Assembly (NCBI RefSeq): GCF_001949145.1
Contig: NW_019091385.1
Coordinates: 2,608,732-2,640,031 of the forward strand
DNA from: Acanthaster planci
Lineage: Eukaryota; Echinodermata; Asteroidea; Valvatida; Acanthasteridae
DNA length: 31,300 nucleotides
Reading direction: 5' to 3'
Shown here: positions 8,530 through 19,800 of the stretch, piece after piece
Layout: every line of letters begins with the position of its first letter
Numbering within the stretch: position 1 is the stretch's first letter
Notes under the pieces: generated by a model
What the model saw: only the letters and a program-made list of their open reading frames with translations
Told to the model about the DNA's origin: nothing
Database searches by the model: none
Program-made: the position numbers and the translations under genes

Positions 8530-10370
8530 CAAGAAAATAAAATCAATACTGCTAATGAACACGAACGATGTTAAATTAATGCCAATTGGAATACATGTGT
8601 GGTTTTTCTCCCTTTTGCTGTGAAGAGCTGAATTTCCTTTTCATACCCTCGGAAAGCAGGTTGGTTTGAGCCCAATCGTTCGTAGTCACTCAATTCAGAC
8701 GGAGCAATGAAGAGAATAATTGATTCTGTTTTTAAGGGAGGCCGATCCTCTAAATTCTAGCATGGTGGGGAGATAAGATTAAAATTTCTTTTCAGCGAGT
8801 CGACACAAAAGTATTTTCCTATTTTGCTATATGCAGTATCTTTACACTTCTCGTTGAAACCAATACACCTGCACGACCTAATAGGATTGTGAAAATTCTG
8901 ATCACTGATAAATGTCATGGAGAATTAAACTAATCCCCAACCCTCGTGATTAAAGGGAGAAGAGTGTGTGACATGATTCAACTAACAATGATTTCCTCAA
9001 TAAAGGTTTGTGCCTTTTTTTTTTCAAGATTCAACCCACCAAGGGAATAGGTTTCAAAAGAAAAGAAACTCATTAGGGATGGGCGTTACAAGACATCGGC
9101 TAGTTCACTGGTCTTGCGCATATGCTCCGTGATGCTATATTTTTGTGACACTGTGAAAAAAAATATGTCGACGTAAAGTAATCTAACGTCCTGTGTGGGT
9201 TACAGTGCGAAGTCGCTCAGAAGTTCGATTTCTGATTTTGAATAAAACTGAGACGATCGTTGCGCGACGACATGTCCCTGAGCCAATTGATCATGGTTAC
9301 CCAGTGTCACAGTGGAGAAAACATAATGATGTTCAACGTGACATTTTAAAACACTGTTACCTCAATTTGAAACCGTGGTCTTGGCAGTCTGCCGAACTGT
9401 AGTTCAACTGTAATTTTTCTCCTTCCCCGAAGTTATGAAATGACAGCCACAATCGATTCCTTTCAAGTTTAGTCCTATCGTGTGCGATGACGATAAATGA
9501 AGATGCCCGTTCAAGGTGTGGCCTATATATTGTCCAGTGTTAATGATGTTCTCTAGTCTCCATGGAGTATACAAACAAACAGATGGTAATCTGGTCTGAT
9601 CCAATGGGTGATTTTAATTATGTGTATCAAGCTTATAATCTTGGAGTTCATTGAAAAAACACAAAAACTGTGCGTTTCTAAACTGTATTTTACACGATCT
9701 TCTAGTCCTCTAATATTGAAGTTTAACCTGACGGTTGACCATCCTCTCAGAATATCACGCTTGTACCTGAGCGAGAGAAGATGAGATGTGAATGTGTTCC
9801 GGTGGAAGTTAGGGAAGGGTCAGCCAGGCCAACAACATGGCGAACTGCAAGCTTTATCACATAGGCAAATAGCGGTTATCTCTGGGGGTATGGAAGGTAA
9901 TAAGGATGGTTATCTAAAAACACACAAGAGGTAAAGCTGCCCGCATGGTAGAAAATATTGCATTATGGTTGCTAGATTGCCTAAACCTTGCCCCATTAAG
10001 TTCGGATATGCCCGCAGCCGAAGCCCGCTTGCAAAAGTAGGCTAAAAGGAGGTGTATTGTAAGGTGTGTGGATGAGAATATCTCGGACGATGTCTTCCTC
10101 ACCATCCCTTACGTTTTCGATAACAGAAATGCCAACGCAGTTTGGCCACGCAGTTTGGCCACCTCGGCGTGCTGCTTGCACAAGAAAGGTGACGGCGGCC
10201 TGGATAGGGCGGGTCAGTTGGGGGGGGGGCACAAGTGTTCCAGATCTTCGCCAGGAAGTCTGGAAGCACTGCTGGCGTTGAGAGGGTGGGGTGTGTCCGT
10301 ATATGCGCCTGGTGTAACCTTTAACTGTTGGTGTAAGAATGTAAATCATGTAGTTTCGTATAAATATATA
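8530..10370. other. Intergenic or 5' flank of the mucin-like gene, nothing recognised
   Basis: AT-rich DNA with scattered stops. It should hold the upstream exon and promoter of the mucin-like gene, but I cannot place them. Small open frames at 9193-9402, 9404-9604 and 9996-10388 lack splice context or family resemblance. Confidence 0.45.
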
Positions 10371-10376
10371 TTTCTT

Positions 10377-11229
10377 ATGGAATTCCATATCTGCCGTCGT
10401 GCGTCGCCCGTCGTCCGTCGTGCGTCGCCCGTCGTCCGTCGTCCGTCGCCCGTGGTTTTTGTTTTTGTCACAATTGCGCAGTGGTACTTTTAACTTTTAC
10501 CATTGATCGTTTCACATATACATGTTCTTGTTCGATCGATCCACCATGCCTGACTCTCATTTTAGCAATAGAACTAGAAGATGTACTGTACATGTATTCG
10601 TTTTTGCAGTANNNNNNNNNNNNNNNNNNNNNNNNNNNNNNNNNNNNNNNNNNNNNNNNNNNNNNNNNNNNNNNNNNNNNNNNNNNNNNNNNNNNNNNNN
10701 NNNNNNNNNNNNNNNNNNNNNNNNNNNNNNNNNNNNNNNNNNNNNNNNNNNNNNNNNNNNNNNNNNNNNNNNNNNNNNNNNNNNNNNNNNNNNNNNNNNN
10801 NNNNNNNNNNNNNNNNNNNNNNNNNNNNNNNNNNNNNNNNNNNNNNNNNNNNNNNNNNNNNNNNNNNNNNNNNNNNNNNNNNNNNNNNNNNNNNNNNNNN
10901 NNNNNNNNNNNNNNNNNNNNNNNNNNNNNNNNNNNNNNNNNNNNNNNNNNNNNNNNNNNNNNNNNNNNNNNNNNNNNNNNNNNNNNNNNNNNNNNNNNNN
11001 NNNNNNNNNNNNNNNNNNNNNNNNNNNNNNNNNNNNNNNNNNNNNNNNNNNNNNNNNNNGTCACATTGTTAAACCCCGGCTTTTGCAGGTCCTATGCAAC
11101 CCATTTGATAGGCGACGCACGACGGACGACGCACGACGGAAAATGGCATGTTTGGAACTGGTAAATGGCAGAATTGGGACACAAGAAAAAGCAAAATGCG
11201 ACGGACGACGGCAGATATGGAATTCCGTA
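10377..11229. mobile_element. GC-rich foldback element with assembly gap
   Basis: Terminal inverted repeats at 10377-10407 and 11198-11229 agree at about 29 of 31 positions and share GGAATTCCATATCTGCCGTC. Inside the left end, CGTCG-rich units (gtcgcccgtcgtccgtcgtg...) repeat to about 10452; the mirror arrangement (gcgacgcacgacggacgac) is at 11112-11141 on the right. This is a foldback or non-autonomous DNA-transposon structure with CpG-rich subrepeats. No clear target-site duplication is visible. The interior is mostly hidden by the gap, so a coding core cannot be excluded. Confidence 0.7.
10612..11059. other. Assembly gap, 448 N
   Basis: A run of undefined bases inside the foldback element, probably where the inverted, GC-rich repeats defeated assembly. 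The stated length may be an estimate. Confidence 0.98.
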
Positions 11230-11451
11230 ATTTCTAGGCAAATGATGGTGCAGGTGGATGGTGTGCACATTTGAAAATGAAGAAGAAATCTCATTTTTAA
11301 TACATGCGAGGGTTGATTTTCAATAATGAAGGCGCTTGTAAAGCGCAAAAACGTCTTTTGACAACGTAACAAAATTCAATACAGGAATTAAACTTTCTGT
11401 CAACAAAAAAAACGAAAACAATCGCCGAATTCTTCCATTCCTCAAGGTGGT

Positions 11452-13888
11452 TTTATTTCCCAAATAACATAATTGATAACAGCATTAAGGATTAATACAA
11501 ATTTCAGACTGAAACATAATGTAGCACTTCACAATTAATTTTGAGGTGGGATATTAATTTCAGTTACTTATTTGCTTGATTTTTAAACACTGCTTTGAAT
11601 ACTTTTTAAATAAATGCTTCATAAATTTATACATTTTGCCCACACCTAAGGGTTAAAAGGTAAATAAATGAATTTTTTTTTCCACATCGTATCTTTCAGA
11701 ATATAACTACATATTTTACCGGGCAAGTTTTTATCATGCTTTACGATGTCGAGTGAATGCAGTCGAAACCATTACTAAAAACATGGACGGCTTGGATTCC
11801 AATCCTCAAAGTATACATGTAAATACACACCATCCAGCAATATCACCCAGTATTATACGAAGTTATATGCAAATGAATAAATACTAAAAGTAAATTTGGC
11901 CTTGTTTTTTTATTGCTATATCGTTTGAGATTAAAATCATCTTCGAACGCTACAAGCGCGTAACTGCCCTATTCTCATGACAAAATCATTAACCTAATTG
12001 TCAGCCTCACAAACATGCTTGATTAAACTATTATGTTCACAGCAAAGCGAAAATCAAAATATCACAACCAAATGAATCCGACTACAACGCACTTTTGTCA
12101 ATGAAACAACCCTCATGCACTCAGCAGATTAAGTTCACATCTTGACACGACAAATTTAGTTAGAATTATAAACCTTTAAATTTATGTAGTACTCGCTGTT
12201 AGTCATTTGTACACTTATGACTTGCTCTAAAGATCTATGACGTCAAGTTGGCAATCACTTTTAACAATTATTTGTACATCAAGTTTCCTGTTATTAATAA
12301 ATCAACGAAGTTTACTAAGGCATGACACTCCCAAGGTCATTTATTACTGTCTGGTGTACCAGCTCTGAGTTTCAAAAATAATGCTCTAATCAAGGAGTAC
12401 CAAGAGCATGCACAACTTCAATTCTATAAAATCCACCATCTAACAAATTTCTTCAAGTGAAAATGATTTCTGTAGATGAAGCATTAAAGTAAAATGGCAT
12501 GCGTTTAACTCACAGAGGGCAACATAAAAACACTTTCTTGAATATCTCCTCAAAGCTCATCATCTTTTATATATATATATAATTCGCACAATTGACACCA
12601 CACTATACATTGCATGCTTAACATCTTATCTTACATTTTAAATACAAATCACATGATACAGCCTACACGTAAACTGCATTAAAGTCAACATCAGTTTCAA
12701 TACTAGAGAGCCACTACTTGTAATATAAAAATAGTTTCTATGTTACAAGGCTGTCCAAAAACCATTCAACCAAAAACCTGATTTCTTTTTCCTCACACAG
12801 TCAGTAAAAAGTTTGGACAAAAGACTTACAAATGTGATTTTTTTAAAACTTTGCCTGTGCCTGGATACCCATTCTGAGGCCTTAAACCTTCATTGTACAT
12901 TCTGAAAAGAAATGGAAATGTTTCACTGATCAGTTGCCAATAAAAAAAAAATACAAAAAAAACTTTGTGCCTCAACATATTCTGCCATCACAGCTTATTT
13001 CACAAAGCTGCAGTGAAGAGCTAGACACTTTGTAGGAGACTCGATCAAAGGCAAAGGCTGAAAACATTCTTGGCATATTCTCGACACTGTGCAAAACACA
13101 TCTAAAGCATTATACACTAACTTGAAGAACCTTTTTCAATCTACGAAAAAGGAATGAGGCAATAAGGCCCCCTGACACACTATTAACGAGTAGTCCCAAT
13201 CCAGTGATTGGTTTAAATCGATTCTGGGTGACTCTTGGCTAAAACAGAAAAAAAACAGATGAGCAAGCTGGCTATTATTCCAGACGTCACACTATTCTGG
13301 CTTTGCAGAAAAATGACATCTGAGTAAGAGTCTTGAAGTATGAACACTTAATGGCTGAGTAAATGTGAACTGCATTTAAAATAAAATGTATAATACAGTC
13401 ACAAGATAGAGCCCCAATATTCCACAGAATCTCATCTGATAGTCAAAGGACAAAAGGGATTCCATCTAGCACATGGAACCCTGACCACACCAAGGGTAGA
13501 TCCATAATCTACTTTTTTGGGGAGGGGTCAAATTTTTTGTTATGTAACTCTTCATGGCCTGTTTGAGGAGTGACGCTACATCTTGGGATTTTATGTGTGT
13601 TTTGAAGAAAGAGAAACGAAATAGACACCCAAAATAATCCCCTTTCTGTAATTACTCAAATAAAAAAATAGTATTCTTGTGTTTTGGGGGCAGGGGGAGG
13701 AGGGCATGCACCCCCCCTCCATCCACCCTTGGCCTGCACATGTGTATATTTCGCAGCATTACAAGTGCAGGATGATATGCCTATTCTCACATACAGTTGT
13801 ACACATAAAAATGGATAATAGGAGGGGTAAAGATCAATTGACCACTGCCTCTTGACAAGCACTGCCACTTGATTTCCCCCAATTGTTT
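11452..13888 (-). other. Probable long 3' UTR of the M6 proteolipid gene
   Basis: The region after the M6 stop codon is AT-rich with no convincing ORF. On the minus strand AATAAA occurs at 12345-12340 and 11457-11452; the latter is the last good signal before the foldback element and would give a 3' UTR of about 2.4 kb. Use of the distal signal is a guess. A (TA)6-7 run sits at 12569-12581, and a small inverted-repeat insertion lies within at 13489-13733. Confidence 0.4.
13489..13733. mobile_element. Possible short MITE with G/C runs
   Basis: CCAAGGGTAGAT at 13489-13500 is matched by the reverse complement of atccacccttgg near 13722-13733 (one mismatch), about 245 bp apart. The interior carries ggggaggggtc and a G-rich/C-rich pair (gggggcagggggagg ... 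cacccccc). It falls in the probable M6 3' UTR. Short ends make this tentative. Confidence 0.35.
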
Positions 13889-16800
13889 TCAGTAATAGTC
13901 ATTCACAAGTCTCTCTGTGGACAGCGTGGGTTGTGAGGGGTGTCTGTGGGTGTACTGCTGTTCGCCAAACCCACCGATGGGGGGTAGCTGGGGGTTGTAA
14001 GCCATCTGGGACATACTGGTGTCATACACCTTGGCCCGGGGGCCCCTGGAGTAGGAGGAGCCAGAGCCCATGTCGTGGAGCTCAGCTTCCTCTTGCCGCC
14101 GGCGGGACTCATAGTCCCGACGCTTCAGGCCATCCTTGACGTGGCCCCAGTTGGCCGACCCACACATCAGGAAGTGAATCTAGATAGAAATCCAAGCCAG
14201 GAACTTGTTTAACAATCAATTGCATAATTAGTATCACGGACGAACAGATTAGAAAGTAGCCACATTTCTCATGAGGACTTAAATGACAATGACTTCCATC
14301 CAAAGAGCAACAATACATTTGTGCCTCAACCCCCTGAACAAAAAGGTGATGCCTGCAAAAGCACCATGCAATAGTAAATCTATGTTGTAAAATTATTCAC
14401 ATCTCAAAAAAGAGATAGCTGCATGGTGCTAGTGCTGACTTCATACAATTATTAGAGCTCCTATAACCCTGACAGTTTGGCCATCATTTCCCATGAAACT
14501 ATTCCTGGCACATACTACTTACCAGGCCCAGTAAAACCAGAGCAGAGCCCCCCAACAGAATCGCGTACATGACAAGAGCGGATCCTGCCTGTTATAGAAA
14601 AGCAGAAAAATGACAAGGTCCTTTCAAATCTGACGAAAAACTGACAAACTATAAAACCTGTGATGGTATTTCATAATACTCATGAGTGGAAAGTATTTCC
14701 ACTAAAAACTAGTACGGGTCTTCTATTTTTTTAATCGACAATAAAAAACTTACACCAAAATGAATTGACAAAATTTACATCAAAACAAAAACAAAACAAC
14801 ACATAGCAAAGAATGTAACATGATCAACATATGAAGAGTGCGAATGTTTCTTCAGAAATGAAAAATTTTCAAGGACTGAAATCTCCCATTTATTAGTGAA
14901 CACACAAATGTACATTTACCCTTGTCTGGGCTGTGTGCTAAGCCAATGAGTTTTTCCTGTCAGCAAGCAAGGCATCTTGTTACCAAGTTTCAACTTCCCT
15001 TTTGGGCTGACACCCAATGACAATCATCTGTACAGCATAAACTTTCTCATTTATTTTTTGGAGTGCCAAATGTGCTTCCAGAGCCACAGCACTCATTAGC
15101 ATGTCCCTGCGCATTTCCAAGAGGCCAAAACGTCAACCTAACTCTATGCAACAGATTTGGATGCAGCCTTTATGAACGTGAACCGGGGAGTCAGGGTAGA
15201 CTGCTCCCAGTCCTCTGTGGTGGCTCTCACTCCACATGCATGTTATAAGGGAGACAGGAACCAGGTAGCTCTTCGCCCCAGCTCTTCTACTCTAGTAAGT
15301 TAGACTGTGTCCAAATTACTTGGCTGCGGCATGAAATAACACAAGACTCCACTGGAAGTGGCCGCCGGCACAACCATAGATTCATGTGCAATCTTGAACC
15401 ATAGCCAAGTACATGTATCTTAGATACAGCCTACCTTGTGCAAAGAGCCAGTGAGCAAGAAACATTGCATCTAGATTATGAACCTCATATTCTATCGCTC
15501 TCCTCTAGAGTATGTACCTCCAACAGATCTCAATCAATAAGCTGGGTGACTTTTTGATCTGTGCTTGATTGTGCACAAATTAATTTGGACATGACAAACA
15601 ACAGAAAAAAGGGGGTTGAGAAGTTTGGCTCCAAACTGAGTCTCCTGTCATGGCACTTGACATAAGCTTTGTGTAATACTCACCAGGTCTCCAAATTCTT
15701 TCAGTGTCTGCCCACAAAGTGTTGTGTTCACTCCGCCAACAAAACCTGTGCAAGTTGAAATACACACACAGTGAAATAATGATGATCTTGTTCCTGGGAA
15801 AACCAAAACTAGCAGTAATGCCGACAATGTATAAGAAAGTACCATAAAACTTTTTTCTTTTTCAGTTGTCGTTACAGTGAAACCATTACTGAGAACTGTA
15901 CTCTTAGGCTTTTAGCTCTGATAAACAGAACTGCAGTGGGAAAATCCACTAAGGCAAGCCAAATGCCAGCAATCTTTGGTTAGATTTGATTTGATTTATT
16001 TGCTTTTCCACAATACAAACACATGTATCGGTAGATACAGATGAAGGTGGAACACAGCCAGAAAAACAGTCATTGGAAAAGCAGAGATAAAGCAACACGA
16101 AATTTAGAAAATATTTTTCCGATGTTTTGCTGAGCAAATTCTTTTGTCTGCCTGGCCGATTTCTGTACAATTATCAGCTCAACAAAACTGAGTCTAGCTA
16201 AGTTTGCCCAGAACCGTCTTTCTGGTAATCATGTTTCTGGAAAGACACAAAATTGGATGAGTAAGACAGAGGTAAGACAAGATTAGTACTACTATTAGAC
16301 CTACCGTATTGCTGCAGATAAATACATGAACCATCAGGGACAATGCCATCAGCACCAGTAACTGATACTGTGTACATTTTCACCATGACAGTAAAGATCA
16401 TGGGGATAGTACAAGCGCCACCAAGAGCTAGCCAGATGAAAGTCAGAAGGTACAAAATATAGAGCGCCTAGGGTTTGAAAACACAAGAGAATCCAGAGTT
16501 GAAAAGGTTAAGAAAAAGATTTGGTTAATTGGTTAATACAGACCTATAAGTTCAGGTTTGTACAGAGTTGGTGAAGATTTGAAAGTCAAATTTAGGGAAT
16601 GGATTCAGAGATTGTGTTAAAGTCAAATAACATTTTTGGAATCAAGTGGACCAAGTTCAAATCACTGTAAACACCACTGCAGTGTTTGGACTACTGCAAA
16701 GTCTGACAGTTTTGGGACAACTTCACCCCGAGATGAATGCTTGATGAGTACACCCCTTGGGCACCTTCAATCATGCAATACGCTATTAGCATACCATGTA

Positions 16801-19800
16801 TGCCTTTTTAGTTGTTGGTATGCATACATGTATGCATGCATAGTATTGCACTACTGAATGCTGCCTTACTTTTGAGACCTAATTTGTTCAGTTGAAACAT
16901 CTGAATAAGAGTTAATATGGGTTAAAACTTCCTGAGAAGTGAGCCAGGTATCCACAATAGTGCCACAAAAGATGGTGCAATGGATGTTAAGTCACTGAAA
17001 TGCCACAACTGGGTAATCTAGAGTAACTTCACCTGAGTGAAATTTGAGTCACAAGCAGTTGAGAAAACAAATAAAGTCACCATACATACACAAGTAATTG
17101 TTTTTTGCATTTGATCTGACACTCGATAATGGACCCAAGGTGTGTTGGATAGATTAGCAAACTCACATACTTTTTATATAATCGAGTTGTCACTGTGGAA
17201 TGTGGAGGACTTGGATTTGACGGGTACCTGGTTGCATTCTCTAGCGTCATAGGAAAGCACGCAGGAAATTAAGTTGGAGCAGCAAAAAAGGGTTAAAGCA
17301 CCAATTTTGAGAGAGACCATTTGCAAAAGAAAACCCCTTTGTCTACCAAACATATGCACAGCCTGAGTATAAGTAAATACACATGGTAGTTGAAGATGCA
17401 TTAGTATTGCAAGTTGCTGTCAGTGTGTTACTTTGACTTACCAGGCTGACACAGCCCATCCCTCCACAGCACACATCTTCATCGTCATACACTTGGACTT
17501 TACTCTGCTTTGTCGCTGCATAGCCTAATATGATGTAGATACATGCTATGACTACAACTACTGGTGTGATGGCATAGACAGAAATCCGGAGGGCATAAAT
17601 TCTGTAAAGAACAGAAGAAAGAAGAAACTTCCAGTCTTCAAGCAAGTCAGAAACTCATTTCTGTTGCTCTTTAGTCAAGACAGGGCTGAGATATACACCT
17701 AATGCACCCTGCTCAAGGGTGGTCCACAAAAGGAATATTTTCATTTACATATGCACGCATGTGTATGATGCTTAAGTTCCAACTTGAAAACTTTTTCTTT
17801 TTGCAAAAAGAAAAAGTTCTGAATAACATTTGCTAACAAAGCACACACGTATAGACATGTACTCATAGACAGTATTAGGGTTTAAACTTGATAGGCCGAC
17901 TAATTCCCAAATATTTTGACCCCCCCCAAATTTTGCCCCCCCCCCCGAAATTCAGTTCTGTATCTACCCTTGCAAAATGTACATGGAATGTCTAAACAAT
18001 TTTGTAGCATTATTGGCATAGAGTGTACTTGTGATACTCACCTTTGTTTGTTTTATTTTCAGATTGGTGTAATTAACTGTAAACAAAGATTTCTTCAACA
18101 TTTTATGGCCGTCCTGAGAAGTGAGGCTAAATTTTGTGTCTTTTTGGATGCTTTTAGAGGGAACGTATGTCGAATAACCCCCCAAAGTGTACCTTTATCA
18201 TTATTTTTCAATAACAAAAGGACAGCTCCTTTGGGGAGCCATGCCCCCGACCCCACCCCATCCTAATCCACTGATGCATTTACACTGGTACTCAAGTTTA
18301 ACAGAAAATATATCAGCACATGTTGATTTTTCTACAAGGATATTAACATAAATTTTTAGAAATCTAAATTGTTGGGAAATGCTTTTACCAATATTAACAT
18401 GTCCATTTTTTATATGGCCACAAAGTCGTGCGTGTACATGTACAAGTAGAACACATCAGATGAAGACGTTATCCCATGTCAACTTGCAGGGGGCACTTGG
18501 GAGCCTTCATTTTCTGGAAGGGGGCACTCAGTTAAAACATTGACCAAGGTGGAAGATCACCAGGTTATTTCCTTTTAAAATTTCTCAGTGGGGGAGGGCC
18601 CTCCCCTCCCCCAGAGAAAATGAAATATTCATGGAAAAAAACACCAGAGGCTTTGAGGGCCCTACAGCAGCAAGTTGGCTATAGTATACAAGGCACCACT
18701 TAAAAATATCCAGTTCTTGTGTACTATTTTAACATTTATTTGAAAAAGCCCTCACCTGTAAACTTATGGTTTCCCAAATCTTAAAAGAGACTGTTTGAAA
18801 TATCCAGAGAATCGGGAAAATTCTGATGGAAAAATCCTGACAGATCTCACCCCTGCATTAATTGATAACATAACACATTGTTAAACTGTATGTAGCATCT
18901 TACACTGTTTCTGCGTCCAGTCCAGTTTTACTGAACATATCTTCAGTGTCCCTCAGTGCGGTCAGGGATGCTCCACAGAAAAGCCCGATGCCACAGTACA
19001 CAAACAAGGCTGCCACAATGGAGCCATAGGGCAGGTATTTCATTGAACATCCTTTAACAGAGTAGAAAGAAAAGGAGTATCCAAGTTAAATCAGACATCT
19101 TTTGAAATCTTCAGCCTGCAATGGCAGTTGAATAAACAAGACAATAAAAAAACAAAAACTATAATAGCTTAGCTTCCAACTACATGTACATGGCATCTGA
19201 AAAAGGATATTTGGCAATTTGTTTGTTTGATTTTTTGGGTTTTTTTGTTGGAGGGGGTTCAATGTTTTATACTGATTTATTTTGCTAACCGGTTAAAAGT
19301 AACAGGGTGTGATCCCTGGCTACATGGTGTTTCAGGTTTAATGGCTTCTGGCTAGTGCCCCCTGAACAGAGATATTGACAAATGGGAAGAGCCACCAACA
19401 TGGGGCTGGATAGCTCAGTTGGTAGAGCACTGGTACGGTATTCCAGAGGTCGCAGGTTCAAATCCCGAACAGAGATTTTTGACAAATGGGAAGAGCCACC
19501 AACATGGGGCTGGATAGCTAAGTTAGTAGAGCACTGGTACGGTATTACAGAGGCCGCAGGTTCAAATCCTGCTCCAGTCAATTTCTTTGTTCATCCTTTT
19601 GCTATATGATTTGTTTCATGGTTAAAAATACGGTAACAGCAAGTGAAATCAACTGCCATTTAATTCAAATGAAATGACAAACACTTTACAGGGTGCTACC
19701 AGTAGTTGCATGCATAAACAAGTCCGCTGGACCTTTTGCACCACATTCAAACTAAAACAGCCACATTTTTCTTCATGTTAAAATTTTACAATTTTCCCAA

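Noticed and set aside
10468-11274. Long ORFs through the N run
   Set aside because: Their length comes from undefined bases; only short ends are real sequence.
13903-14139. Extra ORFs on both strands over the last M6 exon
   Set aside because: Other-frame shadows of the GC-richer M6 C-terminal coding exon.
19285-19609. 98- and 75-codon ORFs over the tRNA-like repeat
   Set aside because: They translate a tRNA-derived SINE; such frames are well-known annotation artefacts.
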